Shown here piece after piece: positions 18,642 through 27,521 of a stretch of 64,000 nt of DNA. The notes beneath the pieces are model-generated. The model saw nothing but the letters and a program-made list of their open reading frames with translations, was not told where the DNA came from and searched no databases. The position numbers and the translations under genes were made by a program. Positions within the stretch are counted from its first letter, which is position 1. Each line of letters opens with the position of its first letter. Where the stretch lies: the NCBI RefSeq assembly GCF_009883635.2, contig NZ_CP026115.2:2542001-2606000 (forward strand). The letters are read 5' to 3'. The stretch is from Pseudomonas putida. Lineage in GTDB: Bacteria > Pseudomonadota > Gammaproteobacteria > Pseudomonadales > Pseudomonadaceae.

Positions 18642-19531
18642 AGATTCAGCAACAGGTAGTGGTCAACGAGCAACGCGATGAACAGCGCGAACAGGTAGCC
18701 GATAGAGTACTTGAAGGTGCCGATCGCCGCGTGCGGCTGGCTGCCACGGTACAACACCCAGGCCCATTGCAGGAAGCGCAGGCCCAGTACCAGAGCGCAG
18801 GCCAGGTACAACAGGCCGCTCATGTGGATGGCAAACGGCAGCAGGCTCACTGCCAGCAATATCAGGCTGTACAGCAGGATATGCAGCTTGGTGTAGCGCT
18901 CGCCATGGGTCACTGGCAGCATCGGGATATCGGCCTTGGCGTACTCTTCTTTGCGGTGGATGGCCAAGGCCCAGAAGTGCGGTGGCGTCCAGGCGAAGAT
19001 GATCAGCACCAGCAGCAAAGGCTCGGCGCTGACGTGGCCACTCACTGCGACCCAGCCCAGCAGCGGCGGTGCGGCGCCTGCCAGGCCACCAATGACGATG
19101 TTCTGCGGCGTGGCGCGCTTGAGAAAGCCGGTATAGAGCACCGCGTAACCGAGCAGGGAAGCCAGGGTCAGCCAGGCGGTGAGGGCGTTGGTGAAGACCA
19201 GCAGCATGGCCATGCCAAGCAGCGCCAGGGCCAGGGCGAACAGCAACGCCGGCAACGGCTCGACCCGGCCCTGGGCCAATGGGCGTTTGCGGGTACGCGC
19301 CATCAGCGCGTCGATGCGCCGGTCCACCACATGGTTGACCACTGCCGCGCTGCCCGCACACAGGGCGATACCCAGGTTGCCAAGCAGCAGCACGCTCCAG
19401 CTGACCCCTGCGCGGGTTGCCAGGAACATGCCCGCCAGCGAAGTGATCAACATCAGCACCACCACCTTGGGCTTGGTCAGCTCCAGGTAATCGCGCCATC
19501 CGGCACGCCGTGCGCTCAGAAGCGTCGCCAC
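18638..19531 (-). CDS. cyoE: Protoheme IX farnesyltransferase (heme O synthase)
   Basis: It adds a farnesyl group to heme B to make heme O, the precursor of heme A for this oxidase. The start is GTG at 19531 (VATLLSARRAGWRDYLEL; GAGG ribosome site 9 bases upstream), giving 297 residues. It is a UbiA-type prenyltransferase with several membrane helices; the Asp-rich NHVVDRRIDALMARTRKRP (about residues 70-88) is the prenyl-diphosphate site. It overlaps ctaA by 16 bases and the SCO gene by 4. Because it sits in the aa3 cluster it is the CtaB-type paralog rather than the bo3-linked CyoE. Confidence 0.93.
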   Translation of the reverse strand: MATLLSARRAGWRDYLELTKPKVVVLMLITSLAGMFLATRAGVSWSVLLLGNLGIALCAGSAAVVNHVVDRRIDALMARTRKRPLAQGRVEPLPALLFALALALLGMAMLLVFTNALTAWLTLASLLGYAVLYTGFLKRATPQNIVIGGLAGAAPPLLGWVAVSGHVSAEPLLLVLIIFAWTPPHFWALAIHRKEEYAKADIPMLPVTHGERYTKLHILLYSLILLAVSLLPFAIHMSGLLYLACALVLGLRFLQWAWVLYRGSQPHAAIGTFKYSIGYLFALFIALLVDHYLLLNL

Positions 19532-20595
19532 GAATCGTTCCTCATGTGATGGTTGATGCTTACTCCGACCACGGGCCGCAGGCGCCAGCCCTGTCCGACA
19601 CCAACACGGACCTTGTCGACCACACGGATGCGGTAGTTGACCAGCACAATGCTCAGCAGCAGCAATGCACCGCCAGCGTTGTGCGCGACGGCCACGGCCA
19701 GCGGCAGGTGGAACAGCACATTGCTGATCCCCAGGCCGACTTGCACGGCCAACGCCAGCAGCACCAGCCGTGACAGGCCAGTCAGACCACAGCGGTAAAG
19801 CTTCCAGCTGAGCATCAGCAGCACACAGGTCACCAATAGCGCGCCCAGACGGTGGCTGATGTGGATGGCCGTGCGCGCATCGCTGTCCAGCTGCCCACCC
19901 AGGTAGTTGGGGCCGACGTGCTGGCTGAGGTGGAAGCCGTTGCTGAAGTCGGCCGCCGGCCACCACTGGCCATGGCAGGTGGGCAGGTCGATGCAGGCGA
20001 CCGCCGCATAGTTGGCACTGACCCAGCCTCCCAGGGCGATCTGGCCAATCACCACCAGCAAGGCCAACGCGGCTATCCGCCGTAGGCTGAGCGGCAGCTT
20101 TGGCAAGGGCGCAAAGGCCCGGGATAGACGCAGGGACAGCAGGAACAGCAGGCTCAGGGTGGTGAAGCCACCCAGCAGATGCGCGGTGACCACTTGCGGC
20201 CACAGCTTGAGGGTGACGGTCCACATGCCGAACGCTGCCTGCGCCAGCACCACGCCCAGCAACAACAGGGGCAGGCGATACGGCTGGCCATCGCGGGCAT
20301 GTCGGCGCAGCGCCTGCAAGGCGAGCAGGGCGATCACCACGGCGAGGGTGCCGGCGAAGTAGCGGTGGACCATTTCGGCCCAGCCCTTGGCCTCTTCCAC
20401 CGGGTGGTCCGGGAAGTGCAGTCCGGCATGGGCCAGCTGCGCTTCGCTGCTGGGCACGCTGATGAAGCCATAGCAACCCGGCCAGTCGGGGCAGCCGAGC
20501 CCGGCATGGGTCAGGCGAGTGTAGGCACCGAGCAGGACGACCAGCAGTGCCAGCAGGGTGGCGAACACAGCGATGCGGAATCCGGGTCTGGCCAT
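19516..20595 (-). CDS. ctaA: Heme A synthase (CtaA/COX15)
   Basis: It oxidises heme O to heme A. The 359-residue protein has eight predicted membrane helices. Conserved heme-ligand histidines are seen in THAGLGCPDWPGCYG (about 29-43), EMVHRYFAG, TAHLLGG and ISHRLGA. The Cys pair in CPDWPGC and another in CIDLPTC are typical of the family. The last 35 residues (after VLVNYRIRVV) are less conserved. It overlaps cyoE by 16 bases. Confidence 0.93.
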   Translation of the reverse strand: MARPGFRIAVFATLLALLVVLLGAYTRLTHAGLGCPDWPGCYGFISVPSSEAQLAHAGLHFPDHPVEEAKGWAEMVHRYFAGTLAVVIALLALQALRRHARDGQPYRLPLLLLGVVLAQAAFGMWTVTLKLWPQVVTAHLLGGFTTLSLLFLLSLRLSRAFAPLPKLPLSLRRIAALALLVVIGQIALGGWVSANYAAVACIDLPTCHGQWWPAADFSNGFHLSQHVGPNYLGGQLDSDARTAIHISHRLGALLVTCVLLMLSWKLYRCGLTGLSRLVLLALAVQVGLGISNVLFHLPLAVAVAHNAGGALLLLSIVLVNYRIRVVDKVRVGVGQGWRLRPVVGVSINHHMRNDSWRRF

Positions 20596-20604
20596 GGCAG
20601 GCTC

Positions 20605-21186
20605 CTAGCCGATGTTGGACAGCTTGAGCAGGTGACGCAGGTCATCGAGCACGTGCTTACCGTTGACCTTGCCGTCGTAGCGCAGCACCAGGTTGCCGTG
20701 CGGGTCGACAATCCACAGTTGCGGGCCGGTCTCACCCACCTTCTGCAGGTAGCGCTGGGCATCCAGTGGGTAGCGTTGCAACTGTGGATACTCACGCCCC
20801 AGCAGCGCCTGATAGTCGCTGGCCAATGGCTGGGCGGCAGCCAAGGCGTGGCTGGCACGGCTGGCGTCGCGGCCCAGGCCGACCTGGATCTGCCGCACCA
20901 GGTACACCAGCCGCTGGCATTCCTCGGCGCAGGCCTCGGGCGCGCTCACCAGCAGTTGCCAGCGTTCGTCCTCGCCAGCAATGCCGATATCGGCACGGCT
21001 CTCGCCGTTGCCGATCATCGCGCCGTGGTAGCTGCGGCCGTCCGGTACCCAGAACTGGAGCTTGTACATGCAGGTGGCCAGTATCATCGGCCCGAGCACC
21101 ACCAGCAGGATGAGAATCAGCTGCAAACGCCCGCGGGCTGTGGGTTTGCCACGTTCAGGCACGTCCAGTGGAGTGGCGGTGGCCAT
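20605..21186 (-). CDS. Membrane-anchored protein of the cox cluster, thioredoxin-like fold suspected
   Basis: A 193-residue protein of the type found between SURF1 and ctaA in pseudomonads. One transmembrane helix lies at about 21-40 (LQLILILLVVLGPMILAT). The rest is outside the membrane, ending with LWIVDPHGNLVLRYDGKVNGKHVLDDLRHLL, which resembles the last strands of SCO/thioredoxin-fold proteins. No CXXC or CXXXC copper site is seen in the usual place; the only close cysteines are in EACAEEC. It overlaps SURF1 by 32 bases. The role in oxidase assembly is inferred from context only. Confidence 0.85.
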   Translation of the reverse strand: MATATPLDVPERGKPTARGRLQLILILLVVLGPMILATCMYKLQFWVPDGRSYHGAMIGNGESRADIGIAGEDERWQLLVSAPEACAEECQRLVYLVRQIQVGLGRDASRASHALAAAQPLASDYQALLGREYPQLQRYPLDAQRYLQKVGETGPQLWIVDPHGNLVLRYDGKVNGKHVLDDLRHLLKLSNIG

Positions 21187-21892
21187 GCTGTTTCTCCTTG
21201 TTGTTGTGCCAGCCGAAGTAGAGGTAGAGCAGCACCAGCGCAGTGGCCAGGGCGAACCACTGCACGGCGTAACCGAGGTGTTTTTCCGGGCCCATGGCGA
21301 CTACCGGCCAGTCCAGCCGATAAGCAGCCGCGCTGGGCTCCAGGCGTAATTCATGGGCGAAGCCTTCGCGACCGAGCTGCTGCCACACTTGCGCAGCGTC
21401 TATCGCAGTGAGCAGGTGCGGCCATTGCCCCCCGATCGGGTCGGGGTGCAGCTGGAAGGTGCTGCCCGGTGCCACATACACCGACGTGTTCAGCGCCAGT
21501 ACCTGGTCGGGGGTGTCGAAATGCACCGGCACGCGGCGGTCTGGCCAAGGTAACCAGCCACGGTTGACCAGCAGCCACAGGCCACTGGCCTGGTCATGGA
21601 AGGGTTGCAGCAGCTCGACGCCAACTTGGCCGTCACGCATGCGGTTGTCCAGCAACACGCTGTGCTCGGCGTCGAAGCGGCCATAGAGATGCACACGGCG
21701 GAAGGCAGAGTCCTGGGTCTGCAGCAACTGGGCGGTGGCCAGCGGGGCATCGACCTCACGCTGGGCATAGGTCTCAAGCAATACGCGCTTCTCTTCGGCC
21801 CGGCCGAGTTGCCAGCAGCCAAGCGCGATCAGCCCCGGCAGCAGCGCAAGCACCACCAGGGTCGGTATCCAGCCTGGGCGAAAGCGTCTCAT
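21155..21892 (-). CDS. SURF1 family cytochrome oxidase assembly protein
   Basis: It helps insert heme A into subunit I. The start MRRFRPGWIPTLVV (21892) gives 245 residues with an N-terminal helix (about 9-27), the SURF1 motif GCWQLGRAEEK just after it, the conserved NRGWLPW (about 120), and a second helix near the C-terminus (LATALVLLYLYFG). This two-helix layout is typical. It is the first gene of the assembly operon and is divergent from a small membrane-protein gene. Confidence 0.92.
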   Translation of the reverse strand: MRRFRPGWIPTLVVLALLPGLIALGCWQLGRAEEKRVLLETYAQREVDAPLATAQLLQTQDSAFRRVHLYGRFDAEHSVLLDNRMRDGQVGVELLQPFHDQASGLWLLVNRGWLPWPDRRVPVHFDTPDQVLALNTSVYVAPGSTFQLHPDPIGGQWPHLLTAIDAAQVWQQLGREGFAHELRLEPSAAAYRLDWPVVAMGPEKHLGYAVQWFALATALVLLYLYFGWHNNKEKQHGHRHSTGRA

Positions 21893-21955
21893 CGCAGCCT
21901 CGCCGGGCCAATCGCTATACTTATCCACATCACCGCATCCCCCCGGAGTATCGCC

Positions 21956-22159
21956 ATGCTCAAGGCCGCGATTGTCCTGATGCTGTTGGCCACGGTCGCC
22001 AGCCTGTTCAGTGGCCTGGTGTTTCTGGTCAAGGACGATGAAAACTCGACCCGCCTGCTGAAAGCCCTGACCGTGCGCGTCACCCTGGCGGCCCTGACCG
22101 TCGGCCTGGTCGCCTGGGGCTTCATCAGTGGTCAGCTGGTGTCTCACGCACCGTTCTGA
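21956..22159 (+). CDS. Small twin-transmembrane protein, DUF2909 family
   Basis: The start MLKAAIVLMLLATVASLF (21956; CCGGAG upstream) gives 67 residues with two membrane helices (about 1-25 and 40-60) joined by VKDDENSTRLLKALTVR. This matches the DUF2909 family found between SURF1 and coxC. It may be an oxidase accessory subunit, but that is inference. Its stop is directly adjacent, with no gap, to the stop of coxC on the other strand. Confidence 0.88.
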   Translation: MLKAAIVLMLLATVASLFSGLVFLVKDDENSTRLLKALTVRVTLAALTVGLVAWGFISGQLVSHAPF

Positions 22160-23047
22160 TCACAGCACATACACAAAGATGAACAGCCCCACCCACACCA
22201 CATCGACGAAGTGCCAATACCAGCTCGCCGCCTCGAAACCGAAGTGTTTATCGGGGTTGAAGTGCCCGCGCAGGATGCGCACGAACATCACGATCAGGAT
22301 GATCGTGCCCAAAGTCACGTGGGCCCCGTGGAACCCCGTGAGCATGAAGAACGTCGCGCCATAGATGCCCGAGCCCAGCGTCAGCCCCAGCTTGGTGTAG
22401 GCCTCGTGGTACTCGTAGGCCTGCAGCGTGATGAAGCTGATACCCAGCAGGATGGTGAGCGCCATCCAGAATTTCAGCGGGCCACGATGGTCACGGCGCA
22501 GGGCGTGGTGCGCGATGGTGATGGTCACGCTGGAGCTGACCAGCAGGATGGTGTTGATCAGCGGCAGGTGCCACGGGTCGATCACTTCCTTGGGCGGCGG
22601 GAACAGTTTCGGGTCGGGCGTGTGCAACAGCGGCCAGGTGAATTCGAACGTCGGCCACAGCATGTGCGCAACACCTTTGGCCCCTTCACCGCCCAGCCAC
22701 GGCCCAGCCAGCACGCGCACGTAGAACAGCGCACCGAAGAAGGCCAGGAAGAACATCACTTCCGAGAAGATGAACCAGCTCATGCCCCAGCGGAACGAGC
22801 GGTCCAGCTGCGGGCTGTACAGCCCGGCGCGGCTCTCGCGGACCACCGCGCCGAACCAGCCGAACAGCATGTAGGCCAGGAACAGCGCGCCGACGAAGAA
22901 GATCAGCGGCCCGTGCGACGACGGGTGACCGGCCTTCATGTCGTTGAACCAGGTACCCAGGCCGAACACCGTGATGAACATGCCGATGGTGGCGATGATC
23001 GGCCACTTGCTCTGCGCCGGAACGTAGTAGTGCTCATGACTTGCCAT
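22160..23047 (-). CDS. coxC: Cytochrome c oxidase subunit III
   Basis: The membrane subunit of the aa3 oxidase that helps proton entry and stability. The start MASHEHYYVPAQSKWP (23047) gives 295 residues with seven helices. Typical motifs are FSEVMFFLAFFGALFY, HHALRRDHRGPLKFW, YEYHEAY and GFHGAHVTLG (the His pair typical of subunit III), ending WYWHFVDVVWVGLF. It lies 16 bases after ctaG in the coxB-coxA-ctaG-coxC operon. Confidence 0.96.
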   Translation of the reverse strand: MASHEHYYVPAQSKWPIIATIGMFITVFGLGTWFNDMKAGHPSSHGPLIFFVGALFLAYMLFGWFGAVVRESRAGLYSPQLDRSFRWGMSWFIFSEVMFFLAFFGALFYVRVLAGPWLGGEGAKGVAHMLWPTFEFTWPLLHTPDPKLFPPPKEVIDPWHLPLINTILLVSSSVTITIAHHALRRDHRGPLKFWMALTILLGISFITLQAYEYHEAYTKLGLTLGSGIYGATFFMLTGFHGAHVTLGTIILIVMFVRILRGHFNPDKHFGFEAASWYWHFVDVVWVGLFIFVYVL

Positions 23048-23063
23048 TGCTGTTCTCCTTCCC

Positions 23064-23630
23064 TCAGCGGGCGCCCTGGACGTCCTGAACCGCGGCATGG
23101 GCGACCGGCGAATGACGTGCAGTGATGTCGAACAAGGTGTAGGCCAGTGTCAGGTGCTTCACGCTTTCCGGCAGGTCGCGGTCGACGATGAAACGCACCG
23201 GCATCTCGATGCGTTCGCCGGGCTGCAGCACCTGCTGGGTAAAGCAGAAGCACTCGGTCTTGTGGAAGTACGCCGCGGCCTCGGCCGGGGTGATGCTGGG
23301 TATCGCCTGCGCACTCATCGGCCGGTCGGTCGGGTTGTGCGCGATGAAGATCATCTGGTTCACCGCCCCCGGGTTCACCTCGAGTTGGTCTGCGGTGGAG
23401 TAGAAGTCCCAGACCATGTCGCTGGCATTGGTCGACATGAACTGCACCCGCACCGAACGGCTCGGGTCACTGATCTGGCTACCCTCGTACTGCCCGCCGG
23501 TCTTGCCATTGATGCCGAAGGCCTTGCACATCACGTCATACATCGGCACCAGGGCAAACCCGAAGCCGAACATCACCACTGTCAGCAGCAGCAGGCGGGT
23601 GACCAGGCGCTTGAGCGACGAGCCTTTCAT
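23064..23630 (-). CDS. ctaG: Cytochrome c oxidase assembly protein CtaG/Cox11
   Basis: It delivers copper to the CuB centre of subunit I. The 188-residue protein has one N-terminal helix (about 11-30, LLLLTVVMFGFGFALVPMYDV) and a periplasmic domain with the copper-binding CFCF motif (KTECFCFTQQ, about residue 125). It lies between coxA and coxC with gaps of about 10-16 bases, so it is cotranscribed. Confidence 0.95.
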   Translation of the reverse strand: MKGSSLKRLVTRLLLLTVVMFGFGFALVPMYDVMCKAFGINGKTGGQYEGSQISDPSRSVRVQFMSTNASDMVWDFYSTADQLEVNPGAVNQMIFIAHNPTDRPMSAQAIPSITPAEAAAYFHKTECFCFTQQVLQPGERIEMPVRFIVDRDLPESVKHLTLAYTLFDITARHSPVAHAAVQDVQGAR

Positions 23631-23640
23631 GGCGACGCTC

Positions 23641-25230
23641 CTATTTCACTTCCGGTGGAGTCTGGAAGGTGTGATACGGCGCCGGCGAGGGGATCGACCA
23701 TTCCAGGCCCTCGGCGCCATCCCAAGGCTTGGCCGGAGCCGGCGCGCCGCCCCGGATGCACTTGATGACGATGAACAGGAAGAAGATCTGCGTGGCGCCG
23801 AACATGAAGGCGCCGATCGACGACACCATGTTGAAATCGGCAAACTGCAAGTTGTAGTCGGGTATCCGCCGCGGCATGCCGGCCAGCCCGACGAAATGCA
23901 TGGGGAAGAAGGCCATGTTCATGCCGATGAACGACAGCCAGAAGTGCAGCTTGCCCAGGGTTTCGTCATACATGTGGCCAGTCCATTTCGGCAGCCAGTA
24001 GTAGGCCGAGGCAAAGATGCCGAAGATCGCCCCGGGCACCAGCACATAGTGGAAGTGCGCCACCACGAAGTAGGTATCGTGGTACTGGAAGTCCGCCGGG
24101 GCGATGGCCAGCATCAACCCAGAGAAACCACCGATGGTGAACAGGATGACGAAGGCGATGGCGAACAGCATCGGCGTCTCGAAGCTGAGCGAGCCCTCCC
24201 ACATGGTGCTGACCCAGTTGAACACCTTCACCCCGGTGGGTACGGCGATGAGCATGGTGGCGTACATGAAGAACAGCTCGCCGACCACCGGGATGCCGAC
24301 CACGAACATGTGGTGGGCCCAGACGATGAACGACAGGAAGGCAATCGCACCGGTGGCGTAGACCATCGAGGTGTAGCCGAACAGCGGCTTGCGCGAGAAC
24401 GCCGGGATGATCGAGCTGACCGCGCCGAAGGCCGGCAGGATCATGATGTACACCTCTGGGTGGCCGAAGAACCAGAACACATGCTGGAACAGCACCGGGT
24501 CACCGCCACCGGCGGCGCTGAAGAAGCTGGTGCCGAAGTGGATATCCATCAGCATCATGGTCACCACGCCGGCCAGCACCGGCATCACCGCGATCAGCAG
24601 GAACGCGGTGATCAGCCAGGTCCAGACAAACAGCGGCATCTTCATCAGGGTCATGCCCGGGGCGCGCAGGTTGAGGATGGTGGCGATCACGTTGATCGCG
24701 CCCATGATCGAGCTGATACCCATCAGGTGGATGGCGAAAATGAAGAAGGTCACGCTGGCCGGGGCGTAGGTGGTCGACAGCGGGGCGTAGAAAGTCCAGC
24801 CGAAGTTCGGCCCGCCGCCGGGGCTGAACAGGGTCGAGACTAGCAACAGGAAGGCCGCCGGCAGCAGCCAGAAGCTGAAGTTGTTCATCCGCGGCAGGGC
24901 CATGTCGGGCGCGCCGATCATCAGCGGGATCATCCAGTTGGCCAGGCCGACGAAGGCCGGCATCACCGCGCCGAATACCATGATCAGGCCGTGCATGGTG
25001 GTCATCTGATTGAAGAACGCCGGCTCGACGATCTGCAGCCCGGGCTGGAACAGCTCGGCGCGGATCACCATGGCAAACGAACCGCCAAGCAGGAACATCA
25101 TGAAGGCGAACCACAGGTACATCGTGCCGATGTCCTTGTGGTTGGTGGTCAGCACCCAGCGCATCAAGCCCTTGGCCGGGCCGTGGGCGTGGTCATGGCC
25201 GTGGGCGTGGTCGTCGATCACTGCACTCAT
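23641..25230 (-). CDS. coxA: Cytochrome c oxidase subunit I (aa3 type)
   Basis: The catalytic subunit holding heme a, heme a3 and CuB; it reduces oxygen and pumps protons. The start MSAVIDDHAHGHDHAHG (25230; AGGAGACAGGAC upstream) gives 529 residues with twelve helices. Ligands are visible: heme a His in MTTMHGLIMV and VVAHFHYVLV, the CuB/Tyr motif HPEVYIMILP (K-pathway Tyr) and the VWAHHMF His pair. D-pathway residues NWMIPLMIGAPDMALPR are present. The His-rich N-terminus is unusual. It follows coxB. Confidence 0.97.
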   Translation of the reverse strand: MSAVIDDHAHGHDHAHGPAKGLMRWVLTTNHKDIGTMYLWFAFMMFLLGGSFAMVIRAELFQPGLQIVEPAFFNQMTTMHGLIMVFGAVMPAFVGLANWMIPLMIGAPDMALPRMNNFSFWLLPAAFLLLVSTLFSPGGGPNFGWTFYAPLSTTYAPASVTFFIFAIHLMGISSIMGAINVIATILNLRAPGMTLMKMPLFVWTWLITAFLLIAVMPVLAGVVTMMLMDIHFGTSFFSAAGGGDPVLFQHVFWFFGHPEVYIMILPAFGAVSSIIPAFSRKPLFGYTSMVYATGAIAFLSFIVWAHHMFVVGIPVVGELFFMYATMLIAVPTGVKVFNWVSTMWEGSLSFETPMLFAIAFVILFTIGGFSGLMLAIAPADFQYHDTYFVVAHFHYVLVPGAIFGIFASAYYWLPKWTGHMYDETLGKLHFWLSFIGMNMAFFPMHFVGLAGMPRRIPDYNLQFADFNMVSSIGAFMFGATQIFFLFIVIKCIRGGAPAPAKPWDGAEGLEWSIPSPAPYHTFQTPPEVK

Positions 25231-25273
25231 GTCCTGTCTCCTGCAATCCGCTGATTGCCGCACAAAACCCGGT

Positions 25274-26401
25274 TCACTTGGCTTCTGCCTGCTTGAGCGC
25301 CAGCACGTCCTTCGGCGTGACCATGTCGCCCTTGTTGTTGCCCCAGGCATTGCGCTCGTAGGTGACCACGGCGGCGATGTCGACTTCCGAGAGCTGCTTG
25401 CCGAATGCAGCCATCGCCGTGCCCGGGCGGCCGTGGAACACCACGCTCAGGTGCTCTTCCTTCGGCCCGGTAGCCACTTTCGAACCCTTGAGCGCCGGGA
25501 ACATCGGTGGCAAGCCCTGGCCCTCGGCCTGGTGACAGGCCACGCAGGTGGTGTGGTAGACCTTGTCGCCACGCTCGACCAGTTCTTCGAGCGTCCAGTC
25601 CTTGCTGGTCAGTTCCTTGAGCTTGGCCGCCTCAGCCTTGCGTTCGCCGAGCCAGGTGTCGTAATCGGCCTTGGACTTGACCTCGACCACCACCGGCATG
25701 AAGCCGTGGTCCTTGCCGCACAGCTCGGTGCACTGGCCGCGGTAGATGCCGGGCTTCTCGATACGGGTCCAGGCTTCGTTGACGAAGCCGGGGATGGCGT
25801 CGCGCTTGACCGCGAAGGCCGGCACCCACCAGGAGTGAATGACGTCGGCGGCGGTCACCAGGAAGCGCACCTTGGCACCGACCGGCAGCACCAGCGGCTG
25901 GTCGACTTCAAGCAGGTAGTGCTCGTCTTTGGGCGCTTTGTTGTGGATCTGATCGGCGGGAGTGGCCAGGTTGCTGAAGAACTCCACGTCCTGGCCCAGA
26001 TATTTGTAGTGCCATTTCCACTGATAGCCGGTGACCTGGATGTCGATGTCCGATTCGCTGGCGTCGTAGATGTCGATCAGGGTCCTGGTGGCCGGAATGG
26101 CCATGGCCACCAGAATCAGGAAGGGCACGATGGTCCATAGGATTTCCACCCAGGTGTGCTCGTGGAAATGCGCTGGCTGCTGGCCGGTGGAACGGCGGTG
26201 GATGACCATGGACCAGAACATCGCACCGAAAACCACAATGCCGATGATCACGCAGATCCAGAAGATCGTCATGTGCAGGTCGAACACGGCGTTGGAGACT
26301 TCCGTCGCCCCCGGGTGCATGTTCACGGTCCAGGCAGCGTTGGCCTGACCAAAAACCGACCACAACAGGAGGCCCATCCAGACATGTGGATGTCGCATCA
26401 T
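25274..26401 (-). CDS. coxB: Cytochrome c oxidase subunit II fused to cytochrome c
   Basis: It takes electrons from cytochrome c through CuA. The first of two adjacent ATGs (26401) is chosen, with AAGGGG about 10 bases upstream; this gives 375 residues. The order is: signal peptide (ending QANA), two membrane helices (FWICVIIGIVVFGAMFW and ILWTIVPFLILVAM), a CuA domain with HSWWVPAF and GQCTELCGKDHGFM (all CuA ligands), then a fused cytochrome c domain with CVACH (about 295). The c-domain marks the caa3-like subfamily. It is the first gene of the cox operon. Confidence 0.96.
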   Translation of the reverse strand: MMRHPHVWMGLLLWSVFGQANAAWTVNMHPGATEVSNAVFDLHMTIFWICVIIGIVVFGAMFWSMVIHRRSTGQQPAHFHEHTWVEILWTIVPFLILVAMAIPATRTLIDIYDASESDIDIQVTGYQWKWHYKYLGQDVEFFSNLATPADQIHNKAPKDEHYLLEVDQPLVLPVGAKVRFLVTAADVIHSWWVPAFAVKRDAIPGFVNEAWTRIEKPGIYRGQCTELCGKDHGFMPVVVEVKSKADYDTWLGERKAEAAKLKELTSKDWTLEELVERGDKVYHTTCVACHQAEGQGLPPMFPALKGSKVATGPKEEHLSVVFHGRPGTAMAAFGKQLSEVDIAAVVTYERNAWGNNKGDMVTPKDVLALKQAEAK

Positions 26402-26769
26402 TGCGGGTTCCCCTTCTCGTTCTTGTAGTCCCGGAGGCGTGGCCTGCGGCAAGAGGGAACGGCGGTCAAGACTGCCTGGCTTCGACGACCGAGCCCCTGC
26501 AAAAGCAGTCGGGCCTCATCAACGAATCACGTTCAACGGGAGTATAGACAGCGACCAACGGCACGCAACGACGCGGGCGAAATGAACTTGTAGAAATGCG
26601 AAAGGCCGTGCAAAAGCCCGAGTTTGAGGGGTTATGGCAAAATAATGGCAACGCCATATGCCGAACTGCGCACACGTTTGCGGGGTTTATAACAAATGCG
26701 TCTTAGGTATTCTGTATACCGAGCTAATTTAGTGTCTTCCGTTTGAAACGTCTTGTCCCTGGAGTTGTC
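26402..26769. other. Intergenic region between coxB and the helical-protein gene
   Basis: 368 bases with no convincing gene. It must hold divergent promoters for the cox operon and for the gene at 26770. It is clearly more AT-rich on the right side. One short dyad, GGTAT/ATACC (26706-26710 with 26716-26720), lies about 50 bases before the right-hand ATG and could be an operator. No known factor site was recognised. Confidence 0.5.
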
Positions 26770-27414
26770 ATGAACATCGCTGCTGTACGCGAGCAGATTA
26801 GCCAAGCCCGCGATCACGAAAGCCGCACCGGCCAACTGAAAGAGCGTCTCGAGCTGCAACTGCCTCACCTGCACCCCTCGATCCAACTGCCTGAGCAGGA
26901 CGCCCAGGGTACTTTGGCGCGCTTCGTCAGCGCTTACATCGATCAAGTTCCGGAGCTGCTGGAAGCCGCCCACGACGTAGCCAGCAAAGCGGGGATCGAA
27001 TCGCAGATCAAGCCGGTGCTGAAAATTGCCGAGGCTTATTTCCTGCAGCCGCCGAGCGAGCTGCAGGGGCATGTGGGCCTCGATTGCCTGCTGGATGAGG
27101 CCTACCTGGCGCACCGCCTGGTGGAGGAGGTCAACGACCTGTACATCCGTCACTTCCAGCAGCCGCTGATCCCGGTCGACACCACGGTGGCCAACCTGAT
27201 AGCCCACCAACTGATCGGCGAAACCTTCGCCAACCAGCTGGATAAGGTGGTTCACCACTCGGTGGACGAAATGCTGAACGACGAAAGCTTCGCCGCCGAA
27301 TCGGTGGAAGCCTACCGCAAAACCCTCAGCAGCCCACAGACAGGCGAGGCGTGGAAGCGCTGGCCGTGCCTGTCGCGCCAGTTGAACGTAGAGTTTGGCC
27401 GGGCCAGCGCCTGA
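26770..27414 (+). CDS. Conserved all-helical hypothetical protein beside the cox cluster
   Basis: The ATG at 26770 (CTGGAG upstream) gives 214 residues, MNIAAVREQISQARDH onward. No signal peptide or membrane helix is seen. The protein is rich in Leu, Glu, Ala and His and appears entirely helical. I do not recognise the family. In P. aeruginosa a hypothetical gene occupies the same position between the SulP transporter and coxB, so it is probably core. It faces away from coxB. The function is unknown. Confidence 0.8.
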   Translation: MNIAAVREQISQARDHESRTGQLKERLELQLPHLHPSIQLPEQDAQGTLARFVSAYIDQVPELLEAAHDVASKAGIESQIKPVLKIAEAYFLQPPSELQGHVGLDCLLDEAYLAHRLVEEVNDLYIRHFQQPLIPVDTTVANLIAHQLIGETFANQLDKVVHHSVDEMLNDESFAAESVEAYRKTLSSPQTGEAWKRWPCLSRQLNVEFGRASA

Positions 27415-27480
27415 CGCTAGGAACCGGCGAGGGAAAGCGCTCCCGCTGCTGCCACTCACCTTCGATCATTACTGTCATCC

Positions 27481-27498
27481 GGCCGCCTGAAGGCGGCC
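27481..27498 (+). terminator. GC-rich hairpin between two same-direction genes
   Basis: GGCCGCCT/AGGCGGCC forms an 8-bp stem with almost no loop (27481-27498), 66 bases after the upstream stop and 12 bases before the AAGG ribosome site of the next gene. No T-run follows. Confidence 0.45.
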
Positions 27499-27521
27499 TA
27501 CTTCATTTCAAGGTGATGACA

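Noticed and set aside
27481..27498. Perfect hairpin as a phage or transposon attachment site
   Set aside because: No target-site duplication or integrase is seen; it looks like an ordinary terminator or leader hairpin.
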